DNA of 64,000 nucleotides from Nocardia vermiculata NBRC 100427 (GCF_001613265.1 NZ_BDCA01000008.1:124001-188000), one strand, 5' to 3'; numbered from the stretch's first letter, positions 8,378-18,745 are shown. Translations and numbers: made by a program. Notes: generated from the letters alone by a model not told the origin.

Positions 8378-9358
8378 TTATTCGCGGGCGCTCTGCTCTC
8401 GCAGGCGGGCGAGGGTCTTCGCGAGGATGCGGGACACGTGCATCTGCGAGATACCCATGCGCTGGGCGATCTGTGTTTGCGTCATCGACTCGAAGAACCG
8501 CATGGTCAGGATGCGGCGTTCGCGTTCGGGCAACCCCGCCAGCAACGGGCGGATGGCCACGTATTCCTCGACCCGGTCGAACTGCGACTCTTCCTCGCCG
8601 AGGGTGTCCAACAGCGACGCCTCGGTGTCACGGCCCACCGACACCGCGTCGATGGAGCTGGGCTGATAGGCGTTGCCCGCGATAACAGCCTGAGTCACCT
8701 CGTCGGGATGGATCTCGAGCAGCGCCGCGATCTCCTTCGCGGTGGGCGAGCGGCCCAGTGACTGGGACAGTGAATCGATCGCGGCGCCGATGCGTAGGTG
8801 AGTTTCCTTGACCCGCCGCGGAACTCGCATCGCCCACGTGTTGTCACGAAAGTAGCGCCGGACCTCGCCCATGATGGTGGGTACCGCGAAGGACAGGAAG
8901 TTCGAGCCGCGCGAGACGTCGAATCGGTCGACCGCGTGGACCAAGCCGACCCGGGCGACCTGGGTCAGATCGTCGAACGGTTCGCCGCGACCGCTGAACT
9001 TGCGGGCGATGTGGTCGGCCAACGGGATGCACCGATTGATCAGCTCCTCGCGCAGCTCGCCCTGGCGATGCTCCGGGGCCTGCTCGAGCGCCTGGAACAG
9101 CGCGTTCACATCGTCGTAGCCGCCGGTGACGGATTTGCCGACTTCTTCGGCCGCTTCGGCATCGTCACCGGAGTCGGCCTGCTCACCGTCGGTCTGCCCC
9201 GCATTTCCTTCGGTCCGGTCGGCGCTGCCCTCGGTCTGCCCCGCCGCGGCTTTGTCGTCGCCGTTGGCGTGAGCCGCGTCGGTGTCGGGTCTGCTCACGG
9301 CCGTATCCGCGGTGTCCGCGGCCTTGTCGGCCTCGAACCCGTTGTGTTCGTCGGCCAC
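8378..9358 (-). CDS. sigF: SigB/SigF/SigG-type alternative RNA polymerase sigma factor
   Basis: A 326-residue group-3 sigma factor of the general-stress/sporulation SigF class. Residues 1 to about 80 are an acidic, Ala/Asp/Glu/Gly-rich extension with short repeats (GQTEG, DRTEG, GQTDG). Region 2 follows ([58 protein letters not shown]), then region 3 and a region-4 helix-turn-helix ([20 protein letters not shown]). Its GTG start shares one base with the TAG stop of the anti-sigma gene, so the two are translationally coupled as in mycobacterial rsbW(usfX)-sigF. It probably directs a stress or stationary-phase regulon; promoters are of the GTTT/GGGTAT type in relatives. Confidence 0.9.
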   Translation of the reverse strand: MADEHNGFEADKAADTADTAVSRPDTDAAHANGDDKAAAGQTEGSADRTEGNAGQTDGEQADSGDDAEAAEEVGKSVTGGYDDVNALFQALEQAPEHRQGELREELINRCIPLADHIARKFSGRGEPFDDLTQVARVGLVHAVDRFDVSRGSNFLSFAVPTIMGEVRRYFRDNTWAMRVPRRVKETHLRIGAAIDSLSQSLGRSPTAKEIAALLEIHPDEVTQAVIAGNAYQPSSIDAVSVGRDTEASLLDTLGEEESQFDRVEEYVAIRPLLAGLPERERRILTMRFFESMTQTQIAQRMGISQMHVSRILAKTLARLREQSARE

Positions 9359-9771
9359 TACGCTTTCCCCCGGACCCGGCGAAATTCCACGACCGTCGGG
9401 TAACCGGACAGCGTCGAATCGTAGGGTTCCTGGCCGACGTCGATGTCGTCGGTCAGGGTGCGCAGCACGTGCCAGCCGAAGCTGCGCTGATCGGGCAGTT
9501 CGGAGGTGGCGGCAATGCCCGCCACCCGCACGACCAGATCGTTGTCACCGACGGTGAACCGGCATTGCAGAGCGCTGCCGGGGGTGGCGAGTGCGATGAG
9601 CGTGGAGCAGGTCTCGTCCACAGCGAGCCGGATGTCGGCCACCTCGTCCAGCGTGAAATCGCTGAGCAGGACCAGCGTTTCGGCCAATCCGCGCACGATC
9701 GCCAGTTGCGACACCGTCGCCGCTACTCCGATTTCGACAGGTGTGCTGCGCAGTCCCTCTTCAGCCGACAT
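9358..9771 (-). CDS. rsbW: RsbW/UsfX-like anti-sigma factor (GHKL ATPase fold)
   Basis: A 137-residue protein directly upstream of sigF, starting at the ATG of [16 protein letters not shown] (a GTG 9 bases further upstream is possible). The fold matches the HATPase_c_2 anti-sigma family: N-terminal [20 protein letters not shown], the N-box helix [17 protein letters not shown] and the late [14 protein letters not shown]. The canonical N-box Asn is replaced by Thr and no clear DxGxG G1 box is visible, so ATP binding may be weak, as in mycobacterial UsfX. It should sequester SigF until released by an anti-anti-sigma factor; none is encoded in this window. Confidence 0.83.
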   Translation of the reverse strand: MSAEEGLRSTPVEIGVAATVSQLAIVRGLAETLVLLSDFTLDEVADIRLAVDETCSTLIALATPGSALQCRFTVGDNDLVVRVAGIAATSELPDQRSFGWHVLRTLTDDIDVGQEPYDSTLSGYPTVVEFRRVRGKA

Positions 9772-9864
9772 GTTGATCACCCTACGGAGGCTACCCAACT
9801 TCGCGGCGGGCAATCGTCGACAGTGTCGGATTCGGCGGTATCGCACCCAGTACACTCTCGCGCT

Positions 9865-10569
9865 GTGTCCACCTCGAACCCTCACTTCCACCGGCCGTCG
9901 CCGATGATCGCGCCGTCCATACTGTCCGCAGATTTCGCTCGTCTCGCCGAGGAGATGCAGGCTGTCGAGGGCGCGGACTGGCTGCACGTCGATGTGATGG
10001 ACAACCACTTCGTGCCCAATCTGACCCTCGGCCTGCCGGTGGTGCAGAGTCTGCTGAAGACCACCGACATTCCGCTGGACTGTCATCTGATGATCGAGGA
10101 TCCGGGCCGCTGGGCACCCCCCTACGCCGAGGCCGGCGCCTACAACGTGACCTTCCACGCGGAAGCGACCGAGGACCCGGTCGCGGTAGCGCGCGATATT
10201 CATGCCGCGGGCGGCAAGGCCGGCCTCTCGGTGAAGCCGAACACTCCGATCGAGCCGTACCTGGAAATTCTGCGCAATTTCGACACGCTCCTGGTGATGA
10301 GCGTCGAGCCGGGGTTCGGCGGGCAATCGTTCATTCCGCAGGTGCTGGACAAGGCACGCGCGGTGCGACGGCTGGTCGACAGCGGGGAATTGCGACTGGT
10401 CGTCGAAATCGACGGCGGCATCAACATGAACACGATCGAGGCTGCCGCCGAGGCGGGCGTCGACTGTTTCGTCGCAGGCTCCGCGGTCTACGGCACCCCG
10501 GATCCGGCCGCGACCGTGGAAGCCTTGCGCGAGAAGGTTATCGAGACGGAGCGGGCGGTGCGGAGCTGA
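9865..10569 (+). CDS. rpe: Ribulose-phosphate 3-epimerase
   Basis: Interconverts ribulose-5-phosphate and xylulose-5-phosphate in the pentose phosphate pathway. The TIM-barrel motifs are intact: [28 protein letters not shown] (catalytic Asp and metal His), [19 protein letters not shown] and [12 protein letters not shown] at 9865 gives 234 residues; an ATG at 9904 immediately before IAPSIL gives a more usual 221 and cannot be excluded. Longer upstream readings overlap the divergent anti-sigma gene and are not conserved-looking. Its 3' end overlaps the convergent gene at 10538 by 32 bases. Confidence 0.95.
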   Translation: MSTSNPHFHRPSPMIAPSILSADFARLAEEMQAVEGADWLHVDVMDNHFVPNLTLGLPVVQSLLKTTDIPLDCHLMIEDPGRWAPPYAEAGAYNVTFHAEATEDPVAVARDIHAAGGKAGLSVKPNTPIEPYLEILRNFDTLLVMSVEPGFGGQSFIPQVLDKARAVRRLVDSGELRLVVEIDGGINMNTIEAAAEAGVDCFVAGSAVYGTPDPAATVEALREKVIETERAVRS

Positions 10570-11011
10570 GCCGCACGGCCTCCACGACGGCGGCCATCGG
10601 TACGACCGCGTCGACATGGTCCGGAGCCTGCACCCAGATGCGATAGCCGGTCCGCTCGTCCTCGGCGGACGGGAGGACGATGTGGCTGCCGGTGCAGGCG
10701 ACGGTGGTGTAGAGCCGAAACAGTTCGGCGGCAACGGATGTGGTGATCTCCGCGGAATGTGAGGGTCCGGTGACGAAGGTCCAGCGCCGGGCGCGCGGAT
10801 GATGGACGACCGGAGTCACCAATCCGGACTGGGTGAGTTGGCGCAGGACCCGCTCGCCGATGTCGGCCGGCATGGTGACCGCGCCGAAGCGGCTTCCGAT
10901 GTCGAGCACGATGTGCTGGGACGCGTCGTCGACCGCCGCCGGGAGATGAAAAATACGCCGGTAGCGCTCGCATCGATCCGTGAGAGCTGTATCGATCACT
11001 GTCGTGGTCAC
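10538..11011 (-). CDS. Hypothetical protein, weakly like short primase/polymerase N-domain proteins
   Basis: A 157-residue protein from a GTG at 11011 with GGGGG 6 bases upstream. No family is recognised with confidence. Visible features are an alternating hydrophobic core, [20 protein letters not shown], a central [15 protein letters not shown] and the late [20 protein letters not shown]. The pattern of a WxFxxxP turn followed by LPSxxxxxGxxxWVxxP resembles small actinobacterial proteins related to the N-terminal bifunctional primase/polymerase domain; this is a weak resemblance by eye. No signal peptide or membrane segment. It is convergent with and overlaps rpe by 32 bases. Confidence 0.65.
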   Translation of the reverse strand: MTTTVIDTALTDRCERYRRIFHLPAAVDDASQHIVLDIGSRFGAVTMPADIGERVLRQLTQSGLVTPVVHHPRARRWTFVTGPSHSAEITTSVAAELFRLYTTVACTGSHIVLPSAEDERTGYRIWVQAPDHVDAVVPMAAVVEAVRLSSAPPAPSR

Positions 11012-11546
11012 GCCGTACCCCCAAAAGTGTTGTTGTCCAACGTGGATCCGGCCCGGTCGGGCCTAACTTTCCGGATGTCGTGTGAAATACGCGTGCTCGT
11101 GAACTGTTGGAGTCAACTGCATAACAATCTTGCTACCGGATTCGGTGTGACGCAAGTTCTGGGATTGACCCTTTCGGCAGGTGGGTAAGAAACGGGGTTC
11201 GGCCGCCCAATAATGTCGGATTTTCCCGATATGCGGTATGTGAGCGATGAGTTCCATTCGGCCGTATTCACGATCGATCGCGATTTCCTCGTCGACATTC
11301 GATGCGAGCCCCTATTGGCGAGCTGTCGAATTCTCTGCCCGGCGTGCCGCTGCGCCGCGCCCGGTTCGATGCGTCTTTTCCGGCCCACAGTCGCGTATCC
11401 GGACCGGTAGTCGGCCGAATGCCTCCTGCTACCGCACGTCGTTACGCTGAGGACACTTCGGCTCGCCCGGGAATACCCCGGGCGGCCGGCATCGTTCGGG
11501 CTATGGACGTCCCCATCGGGCGGGCGTCTGGTGACAGGAGAATGGG
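11012..11546. other. 535-bp gene-free region before ribE
   Basis: No convincing gene on either strand. Short open frames (for example minus 11113-11388, plus 11213-11410) have no ribosome site, unusual codon choice and no recognisable motif. The left half is AT-richer than the genome average. It should contain the promoter of the minus-strand gene at 11011 and the promoter and leader of ribE. I looked for the conserved FMN-riboswitch core and did not see it; only the hairpin at 11464-11484 stands out. In related genomes this location holds ribD and lipoprotein/efflux genes. Confidence 0.5.
11464..11484 (+). promoter_or_regulatory. Leader hairpin upstream of ribE
   Basis: CGCCCGGG (11464-11471) and CCCGGGCG (11477-11484) form a perfect 8-bp stem with loop AATAC, 62 bases before the ribE start. 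It could be an attenuator-like leader structure or a terminator of upstream transcription. No T-run follows. Confidence 0.45.
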
Positions 11547-12167
11547 ATGTTCACAGGCATCGTCGAGGAACTGGGCGAGATCGTCGCCGTGGATCGATCC
11601 GCGGATGCGGCGCGGCTCACCATCCGCGGCGCTCTGGTGACCTCCGATGCCGGGCACGGCGACTCGATCGCGGTGAACGGTGTCTGCCTCACGGTGGTCG
11701 ACGTCGTCGACGGCGACAGCTTCACCACCGATGTGATGGGCGAGACATTGAGCCGTTCCGGTATCGGCACGCTGGATGTGGGGTCGAGGGTGAATCTGGA
11801 GCGTGCCGCCGCGGTGAACAGCAGGCTCGGCGGCCATATCGTGCAGGGCCACGTCGACGGCACCGGTACCGTCGTTTCGCGCACCCCGTCCGACAACTGG
11901 GAGGTGGTGCGGATCTCGTTGCCCGACAGTGTCGCCCGGTACGTGGTGGAAAAGGGTTCGATCACCGTCGACGGCATCTCGCTGACCGTCTCCGGCGTGG
12001 GCCTCGACGACGACGGTGACTCCGGCCACCGCGACTGGCTGGAGGTTTCCCTGATCCCCACCACCCGCGAGCTCACCACATTGGGCAGCGCCCCCACCGG
12101 CACCACGGTGAATCTGGAAGCAGACATCATCGCCAAGTACGTGGAGCGCCTCACCCAGCGCGGATGA
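11547..12167 (+). CDS. ribE: Riboflavin synthase, alpha chain
   Basis: Dismutates two 6,7-dimethyl-8-ribityllumazine molecules to riboflavin. The 206-residue protein has the two lumazine-binding half-domains: MFTGIVEELGEI with VNGVCLTVV and then GGHIVQGHVDGTGTV with VDGISLTVSGV. An AGGAGAATGGG sequence just upstream provides the ribosome site. In the second half an acidic insertion (DDDGDSGHRD) lengthens a loop. It heads the rib group ribE-ribBA-ribH. Some databases call this gene ribC. Confidence 0.95.
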   Translation: MFTGIVEELGEIVAVDRSADAARLTIRGALVTSDAGHGDSIAVNGVCLTVVDVVDGDSFTTDVMGETLSRSGIGTLDVGSRVNLERAAAVNSRLGGHIVQGHVDGTGTVVSRTPSDNWEVVRISLPDSVARYVVEKGSITVDGISLTVSGVGLDDDGDSGHRDWLEVSLIPTTRELTTLGSAPTGTTVNLEADIIAKYVERLTQRG

Positions 12168-12248
12168 CCCACCCCCGCCGCAGCGAAGCGGAGGCCATAG
12201 ACACAGTAGGGTTGACTCGCACCTATTCCGAGATGGAGCACAGCAGAC

Positions 12249-13499
12249 GTGACCAGGTTCGACACCATCGAGCGCGCAGTCGCCGATATCGCCGCGGGTA
12301 AGGCCGTCGTCGTCGTCGACGACGAGGGCCGGGAGAACGAAGGCGATCTCATCTTCGCCGCGGAGAAGGCGACGCCCGAGCTGGTGGCCTTCATGATTCG
12401 TTACACCTCCGGCTACATCTGTGTGCCGTTGACGGGGGCGGATTGTGATCGGCTGGGTCTGCCGCCGATGTATTCGGTGAATCAGGACAAGCACGGTACG
12501 GCGTACACGGTGTCGGTCGACGCGCGTGAGGGTGTGACGACCGGTATTTCGGGTGCGGATCGGGCGACGACGATGCGGCTGCTGGCCGATCCGGCGTCAC
12601 GGGCCGACGAGTTCACCCGGCCCGGCCATGTGGTGCCGCTGCGTGCCAAGGAGGGCGGTGTGCTGCGGCGCCCGGGGCATACCGAGGCGGCGGTGGATCT
12701 GGCTCGGATGGCGGGTTTGAGCCCGTCCGGCGTGATCTGTGAGATCGTCAGCCAGAAGAACGAGGGCGACATGGCCCGCACCGAGGAGCTGCGGATCTTC
12801 GCCGACGAGCACGAGCTGGCGCTGATCTCGATCGCCGATATGATCGCGTGGCGACGTCGGAACGAGAAGCAGGTGGAGCGGATCGCGGAGGCGCGGATCC
12901 CCACCAAGTACGGCGAGTTCAAGGCCGTGGGATACAAGAGCATTTACGACGATGTCGAGCATGTGGCGCTGGTGCGCGGTGATCTGAGTGCCGATTCGGG
13001 TGACGATGTGCTGGTGCGGGTGCATTCGGAATGCCTGACCGGCGATGTGTTCGGTTCGCTGCGCTGTGATTGCGGTCCGCAGTTGGATGCGGCGATGGAG
13101 ATGGTGGCGGCCGAGGGGCGCGGCGTGGTGCTGTATATGCGCGGCCACGAGGGCCGCGGTATCGGCTTGATGCACAAGCTGCAGGCCTACCAGTTGCAGG
13201 ATTCGGGCCACGACACCGTCGATGCGAATATCGAGCTGGGTTTGCCGGCGGATGCGCGTGACTACGGGACGGGTGCGCAGATCCTGGTCGATCTGGGGAT
13301 CAAGTCGATGCGGTTGCTGACCAACAATCCGGCGAAACGGGTCGGTCTCGACGGATACGGGCTCAGTATCACCGAGCGGGTGCCGATGCCGGTGCGGGCG
13401 AATGCCGAGAATCTGCGGTATCTGCGGACCAAGCGCGATCGGATGGGGCACGACCTGGTGGGCTTGGATGATCTGGATCTGGGGGAGACGGCGCACTGA
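12249..13499 (+). CDS. ribBA: Bifunctional 3,4-dihydroxy-2-butanone-4-phosphate synthase / GTP cyclohydrolase II
   Basis: Makes both precursors of riboflavin. Residues 1 to about 200 are RibB, with acidic loop [11 protein letters not shown] and [11 protein letters not shown] and the HTEAAVDL segment. Residues from about 205 are RibA, with the zinc site [20 protein letters not shown] and the [10 protein letters not shown] loop that binds GTP. The 416-residue length fits a complete fusion. Start is a GTG with GGAG 9 bases upstream. Codon use shifts from about 12430 to G-rich and T-ending wobble (for example GGT, CGG), as in the following ribH gene, but motifs are intact. Confidence 0.96.
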   Translation: MTRFDTIERAVADIAAGKAVVVVDDEGRENEGDLIFAAEKATPELVAFMIRYTSGYICVPLTGADCDRLGLPPMYSVNQDKHGTAYTVSVDAREGVTTGISGADRATTMRLLADPASRADEFTRPGHVVPLRAKEGGVLRRPGHTEAAVDLARMAGLSPSGVICEIVSQKNEGDMARTEELRIFADEHELALISIADMIAWRRRNEKQVERIAEARIPTKYGEFKAVGYKSIYDDVEHVALVRGDLSADSGDDVLVRVHSECLTGDVFGSLRCDCGPQLDAAMEMVAAEGRGVVLYMRGHEGRGIGLMHKLQAYQLQDSGHDTVDANIELGLPADARDYGTGAQILVDLGIKSMRLLTNNPAKRVGLDGYGLSITERVPMPVRANAENLRYLRTKRDRMGHDLVGLDDLDLGETAH

Positions 13500-13558
13500 T
13501 CGCGGATCGTGTGCCCGCGGGGAGCCGGTAAGCAATGGAATTCGGTGAGAAGAGGTAG

Positions 13559-14044
<486 letters not shown>

Positions 14045-14049
14045 TTCCG

Positions 14050-14652
14050 ATGGCGTCGGTCGGTCACTTGTTCAAGCGTGGGTCGGATTCCCCGGCCGAC
14101 GGTGACCCGCGATGGGATCTGGAGGTGCGTCCGCGCCGTGCGGTGCGGTTCACTCGGATCGTGGCGGCGGTGATCGCGGTGTTGTTCATCGTCGCGGGGG
14201 TGTTGTCGAGCCATTCGACGACAGGGGTGAATTTCCGCGGTTCGGATCAAATCGCGATCATCTGTTTCGGTTTGTTGCTGGCGGGCGCGGTGTTGCTGCT
14301 GACTCGTCCCCGGGTGCGGGTGGGCCCGCACGGGGTTGTGGTGCGCAATATTCTGGGCGACAACGAGTACCGGTGGCCCGATATCCGCGGTATCTCGATG
14401 CCGGACAAGAAGGCGTGGGCGCGCCTCGAGCTGGCGGGCGACGAATATGTGCCGCTACTGGCCATCCGGGTCAACGACCGTGAGCATGCGGCGCATGCGA
14501 TGGACCGGTTTCGAGAGTTGGGGGCGAAGTACACGGCGGCGCTCGGCGAAGATCGGACTGCGCAGGGTGACGGGACCACGCAGGGCGGTGCTGGAGAGGC
14601 TACGCAGGGCGGCGCCGGCGCGGCCCGGGGCGATGAGCAGCAGGGCAGCTGA
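14050..14652 (+). CDS. PH domain-containing membrane protein (Rv1417-type)
   Basis: A 200-residue protein conserved directly after ribH in mycolata (Rv1417 in M. tuberculosis). Two hydrophobic helices are seen at about 38-58 (IVAAVIAVLFIVAGVLSS) and about 72-90 (IAIICFGLLLAGAVLLLL-like), followed by a small bacterial PH-like fold: RPRVRVGPHGVVVRNILGDN, YRWPDIRGISMP and ARLELAGDEYVPLLAIRVND. The last 35 residues are a low-complexity Gly/Ala/Gln tail with TTQGGAGEATQGGAGAA repeats. Function unknown; constant linkage to riboflavin genes is intriguing. It begins 5 bases after the ribH stop. Confidence 0.8.
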   Translation: MASVGHLFKRGSDSPADGDPRWDLEVRPRRAVRFTRIVAAVIAVLFIVAGVLSSHSTTGVNFRGSDQIAIICFGLLLAGAVLLLTRPRVRVGPHGVVVRNILGDNEYRWPDIRGISMPDKKAWARLELAGDEYVPLLAIRVNDREHAAHAMDRFRELGAKYTAALGEDRTAQGDGTTQGGAGEATQGGAGAARGDEQQGS

Positions 14653-14686
14653 CCTGCGGGATGCGCGCCGGCGGCATCGGCCGGTA

Positions 14687-16627
14687 TCAGCGAGCGTCGC
14701 CGAGGACGGTGCCCTCACGGCGTGGGTCGGCTCCGCCGATCCAGCCGTCGCTGGTTCGTTGTAGGGCGCTGAGCCCGCTGGATTGCTGGTCCACCGATAC
14801 CTGATGTCCCATGGCGCGTAGGGCACGAACCAGGGGGTCGTGATCGCCGCCGGAGGTGGCGTCGATGGCCGGATGCTCGCCGCCGACCCCGGTGACCGGC
14901 GTGTTGGCGGCACCGAAAGCTACCTGGGACACCGCCTGCTGCGGATCGAGGTGCCAGTCCAGCAGGCCGACGAGCGCTTTCACCACGAACTGGATGATCA
15001 CCGACCCGCCGGGGGAGCCGGTGACGCCGACCAGGTCGCCGCGGGTACCACCGGCTGTGCGATCGAAGATCAGGGTGGGGCTCATCGAGCTGCGTGGCCG
15101 CTTGCCCGGGGAGACACGGTTGGCCAGCGGTAGACCGTCGGTACCGGTGGGTTCGGCGCTGAAGTCGGTGAGCTGGTTGTTGAGGACGAAGCCGTCGGTC
15201 ATGTGGTACGACCCGAAGGCCGACTCGACCGTGGTGGTCATCGCGGCCGCGTTGCCGTGGCGGTCGACGACGGAGATGTGGCTGGTGCCGTGTTCGGGTT
15301 GCTGCGGTGCGGTGCCGAGTGGAACGGGCCCGAAGTCTCCGGCGCGGGCGGTGCCCATCGCGTGTGCGGGGCCGATCGTCGCGGCCCGGTCCTTCAGGTA
15401 CTGCTTGTCCAGCAGTGCGTCGGGGGAGCCGCCGGGCAGCGGCACGAAGTCGGAGTCGGCGACGTATTTGTCCCGGTCGGCGTATGCGAGTCGTTCGGCC
15501 TCCGAGATCAGGTGGACGGCCTCGGCGGCCGGCTCACCGCCGTCGCGATCGAGGTCGTGCGGGCCCAGCGCGCCGAGGTCGAAGTTCTCCAGAATGCCGA
15601 GGGTGGCGGCGACGGTGATGCCTCCGGACGACGGGGTGGGCATTCCGCAGATGTGGTGTGTCCGGTAGTCGGTGCACAGCGGGGTGCGCTTTTTCGCCTG
15701 GTAGCCGGCCAGATCGTCGAGGGAGAGCCGGCCCGCGGTGCGGCCTGCAGCGGTATCGGCGGCGGTATCGACGATGTCGCGGGCGATCGCGCCGGTGTAG
15801 AAAGCATCGGCGCCGTCGGTGGCGATCGCGCCCAGAGTTTTCGCCATGGCCGGATTGCTCAGGTGGTGGCCCTGTGGTTTCGCGGTGCCGTCGGGCTGCA
15901 GGAAATACGCCCGGGCGCCGGGGTCGCGTGCCAGCGCCGGTGCGGATTCCTCGATCTGGCTCGCCAGACGCGCGCTGATGTCGAATCCGTTGTCGGCCAG
16001 GTCGATTGCGGGCGTGAACAGATCGTGCCACGGCTGTTCGCCGTGATCGCGGTGCGCCGCTTCGAGCAGACGGAGGGCACCGGGTACTCCGATGGAGCGC
16101 CCACTGGCGCGGGGGTTCGGTTGCGGCGCAGTGTGGTCGGTCTCGCTGATCCAGCGCAGGTAGTTCTCCGTGGCGGCGGCCGGTGCCGTCTCGCGGCCGT
16201 CGTAGGCCTCGATGGATTTGCCGGCCGCGTCGTAGTAGAGCAGGAAGGCGCCGCCACCGATGCCGGAGGCCTGCGGTTCCACGAGTCCGAGGACGGTCTG
16301 GGCCACCACGAGGGCATCGGCGGCGGTGCCGCCTGCGGCGAGTATCCGGCAGGCGGCCGCGGTGGCCACGGGATTGGCGGTGGAGACGGCGTAACTGTGG
16401 GTGCGCACCGGCGTCATGCCGGTGCGGTATCCGGTCGCGATCTCCGGGTTGGTGGCCAGGTCGGTGGCGGTTGCGGTGGGCCCGGCGGCGGCGATCGGGG
16501 TGCCGTTGGGTGCATCGGCGCAGGAGTCGGCGGCCTCTGTGGTTTCGGCCGAGCAGCCGGTGAGCAGGCCGGCTACCAGCAGCAGGGCGGCCCCCACCCC
16601 GGCCGGGATCGCTCGCATACGCCTCAT
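14687..16627 (-). CDS. ggt: Gamma-glutamyltranspeptidase, lipoprotein type
   Basis: Hydrolyses or transfers the gamma-glutamyl group of glutathione-like peptides outside the membrane. Residues 1-25 are a lipoprotein signal with the lipobox LLTGC (Cys25). The large-subunit part contains QASGIGGGAFLLYYD and the substrate-binding DGRETAPAA. The autoprocessing site is HGTSHISVVDRHGNAAAMTT, where the Thr of GTSH becomes the N-terminal nucleophile of the small subunit; the usual small-subunit motif GSPGGSVIIQ follows. The 646-residue length is typical. It is divergent from an asparagine-type permease (103-bp gap), which suggests amino acid or peptide nitrogen scavenging. Mycolata make mycothiol rather than glutathione, so substrates may be exogenous. 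Confidence 0.93.
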   Translation of the reverse strand: MRRMRAIPAGVGAALLLVAGLLTGCSAETTEAADSCADAPNGTPIAAAGPTATATDLATNPEIATGYRTGMTPVRTHSYAVSTANPVATAAACRILAAGGTAADALVVAQTVLGLVEPQASGIGGGAFLLYYDAAGKSIEAYDGRETAPAAATENYLRWISETDHTAPQPNPRASGRSIGVPGALRLLEAAHRDHGEQPWHDLFTPAIDLADNGFDISARLASQIEESAPALARDPGARAYFLQPDGTAKPQGHHLSNPAMAKTLGAIATDGADAFYTGAIARDIVDTAADTAAGRTAGRLSLDDLAGYQAKKRTPLCTDYRTHHICGMPTPSSGGITVAATLGILENFDLGALGPHDLDRDGGEPAAEAVHLISEAERLAYADRDKYVADSDFVPLPGGSPDALLDKQYLKDRAATIGPAHAMGTARAGDFGPVPLGTAPQQPEHGTSHISVVDRHGNAAAMTTTVESAFGSYHMTDGFVLNNQLTDFSAEPTGTDGLPLANRVSPGKRPRSSMSPTLIFDRTAGGTRGDLVGVTGSPGGSVIIQFVVKALVGLLDWHLDPQQAVSQVAFGAANTPVTGVGGEHPAIDATSGGDHDPLVRALRAMGHQVSVDQQSSGLSALQRTSDGWIGGADPRREGTVLGDAR

Positions 16628-16730
16628 GCTGGGACTTTAGCCCGCACCGGTACCGCCGCGTCGGGGATCGTTCCCAGGGCGAGTAACGTCGAGCCGCCCC
16701 CACCGCCGACCAAGGAAAATCACCTCCTCG

Positions 16731-18209
16731 ATGAGCGAAACGAGCGATCTACCGGCACAGTCCCACCTGAGTGCCGAGGACAGTGGGTATCACAAGAGCC
16801 TGAAACCTCGTCAGCTGCAGATGATTGCGATCGGTGGCGCCATCGGCACCGGGTTGTTCCTCGGAGCGGGCGGACGGCTGGCGGATGCGGGACCGGGATT
16901 ATTCCTGGTGTACGCGATCTGTGGGGTGTTCGTGTTCTTCATTCTGCGGGCGCTGGGGGAGTTGGTGCTGCACCGCCCGACCTCGGGATCGTTCGTGTCC
17001 TACGCGCGTGAGTTCTTCGGGGAGAAGGCGGCATTCGTCGCCGGCTGGACCTATTTCCTGAACTGGTCGATGACGGGCATCGTCGACACCACCGCCATCG
17101 CGACCTATATGCATTACTGGAGCAGCTTCGGAGCCATTCCGCAGTGGGTGCTGGCGCTGATCGCGCTGTGCCTGGTGCTGGGCGTGAATCTGATCTCGGT
17201 GAAGTGGTTCGGCGAGTTCGAGTTCTGGGCGGCATTGATCAAGGTCGCAGCGCTGGTGGGTTTCCTGATCATCGGTGTCGTATTCCTCGGCGGCCGGTTC
17301 CGGATCGATGGCGCCGAAACGGGTTTCGGTCTCGTCTCGGCATCGGGCGGATGGTTCCCGACGGGTGTGCTGCCACTGGTGACCGTGGCCTCGGGTGTGG
17401 TATTCGCCTACGCGGCAGTGGAAATGGTGGGCGTCGCCGCAGGCGAGACGGCGAATCCGGAGAAGATCATGCCGCGGGCGATCAACTCGGTGATTCTGCG
17501 TATCGCGGTGTTCTACGTCGGCGCGCTGGTGTTGCTGGCGTTGCTGCTGCCCTACACCGCCTATCACGCGGACGAGAGCCCCTTCGTCACGTTCTTTGCG
17601 GCACTCGGGGTGCCGCATGCCGGTTCGGTGATGAACCTGGTCGTGCTGACGGCCGCATTCTCCAGTCTCAACGCGGGGCTGTATTCCACCGGCCGCGTGC
17701 TGCGGTCGATGGCCGTCAACGGCAGTGCGCCGAAGTTCACCGCCCGCATGAACAGTCGCGGGGTGCCCTACGGCGGCATCCTGCTGACCAGTCTCATCGC
17801 GCTGGTGGGGATCTGGCTCAACTACATCGTGCCGAAGCGGGCGTTCGAGATCGTGCTCAATGTCGCGTCGCTGGGCATTCTGTCGTCGTGGGCGACGATC
17901 GTGCTCTGCCAGCTGGCACTGTGGCGGCGCTGGCGGCGCGGTGAGATGGAGCGGCCGGGCTTCCGTATGTTCGGCGCCCCGTACACAGGTATCGCGACGC
18001 TGGTGTTCCTGGCCGTGATGCTGGTGCTGATGGCGTTCGACCGCCCGGTGGGCACCTGGACGGTCGCGAGCCTGGTCGTGCTGATTCCGGCCCTGATCAT
18101 CGGCTGGTTCGCCGCGCGGTCGCGGGTCATGGCCGTGGCGCGGCTGCGTGAACCACCGGAGGACGGGGAACCGGCACGCATCCGGGAGCAGGTTCCCGTC
18201 GACGACTGA
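16731..18209 (+). CDS. ansP: Amino acid permease, AnsP/AroP (APC) family, probable L-asparagine permease
   Basis: A 492-residue APC transporter with 12 predicted membrane helices. The N-terminal signature [20 protein letters not shown] then TGLFLGAGG is the family substrate-binding helix 1; [19 protein letters not shown] and [16 protein letters not shown] match mycobacterial AnsP very closely. It imports amino acids with protons. Asparagine is the best guess from overall likeness to AnsP2; other polar amino acids remain possible. GGAAAATCACCTCCTCG precedes the ATG, so the ribosome site is weak. It is divergent from ggt. Confidence 0.87.
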   Translation: MSETSDLPAQSHLSAEDSGYHKSLKPRQLQMIAIGGAIGTGLFLGAGGRLADAGPGLFLVYAICGVFVFFILRALGELVLHRPTSGSFVSYAREFFGEKAAFVAGWTYFLNWSMTGIVDTTAIATYMHYWSSFGAIPQWVLALIALCLVLGVNLISVKWFGEFEFWAALIKVAALVGFLIIGVVFLGGRFRIDGAETGFGLVSASGGWFPTGVLPLVTVASGVVFAYAAVEMVGVAAGETANPEKIMPRAINSVILRIAVFYVGALVLLALLLPYTAYHADESPFVTFFAALGVPHAGSVMNLVVLTAAFSSLNAGLYSTGRVLRSMAVNGSAPKFTARMNSRGVPYGGILLTSLIALVGIWLNYIVPKRAFEIVLNVASLGILSSWATIVLCQLALWRRWRRGEMERPGFRMFGAPYTGIATLVFLAVMLVLMAFDRPVGTWTVASLVVLIPALIIGWFAARSRVMAVARLREPPEDGEPARIREQVPVDD

Positions 18210-18276
18210 TCGGCAGTGCCGGGTGCTGCGTGGTCACCGGCCGCCGGGAGGGTCCGCTGGTGTCGGCAGTGCGGCA

Positions 18277-18693
18277 TCAGTGCGGTGACGGTGTGGCCGG
18301 GCGGTGTTCGCGTTCGGCAGTGATGCGGCGGTGGGCTTCAACCCAGTCGATCGGCAGCTCGGTCGCCGGTACCTGCCAGAACACGAAGGTCGATTCGCGC
18401 ATCACGGTGCGGGTCCGCGTGGTGGCCGAGGCATGTGGTTCGGCCCGTGCGTAGGCGGCGATCGCTTCGTGGTCCGTCCAGGCCGACAGGGTCCAGAAGG
18501 TGCGGCGGGTGAGGTCGGCCTTCAGGGTGACGCCGAGCGCACCGGGTGACCGGCGTGCCTGTTTCCACAGGGCTATCGAGGTCGCGAAGAAGTGGGGAAC
18601 GTGGCGCAGGGAGCGGACCTCGAGGCGTGAGGCCATGACCTGGACGGTGTCTGTGGCGGGCTGATCGATGGTGATCCAGGGCAGGGTGGGCAT
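18277..18693 (-). CDS. DUF3291-like / monooxygenase-fold (dimeric alpha-beta barrel) protein
   Basis: A 138-residue cytosolic protein. The start at 18693 (MPTLPWITID) follows a good GGAGGA 4 bases upstream; a longer reading to 18750 would run into the inverted repeat. The sequence has the ferredoxin-like alpha-beta barrel layout: MASRLEVRSLRHVPHFFATS, GALGVTLKADLTRRTFWTLS and AWTDHEAIAAYARAEPHA. This pattern is shared by DUF3291 and antibiotic-biosynthesis-monooxygenase/spheroidene-monooxygenase-like proteins. No cofactor residues can be assigned. A 37-bp perfect inverted repeat lies 53 bases upstream and probably controls it. Role unknown. Confidence 0.75.
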   Translation of the reverse strand: MPTLPWITIDQPATDTVQVMASRLEVRSLRHVPHFFATSIALWKQARRSPGALGVTLKADLTRRTFWTLSAWTDHEAIAAYARAEPHASATTRTRTVMRESTFVFWQVPATELPIDWVEAHRRITAEREHRPATPSPH

Positions 18694-18745
18694 GGAATCC
18701 TCCGGCGGAGCGGCAGTGTGCTGAGGGCGGCTTCCACAGTCGCAC

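Noticed and set aside
9772..10734. Upstream extension of the anti-sigma factor to a 458-codon reading
   Set aside because: It is antisense to rpe, and the conserved GHKL-type protein starts at the ATG at 9771.
11113..11388. 91-codon minus-strand open frame in the gap before ribE
   Set aside because: No ribosome site, no recognisable motif, atypical residues; treated as non-coding.
11397..11546. FMN riboswitch before ribE
   Set aside because: I could not find the conserved AGGG / GGCGGU-type core elements; only a simple hairpin is present. A covariance search would settle it.
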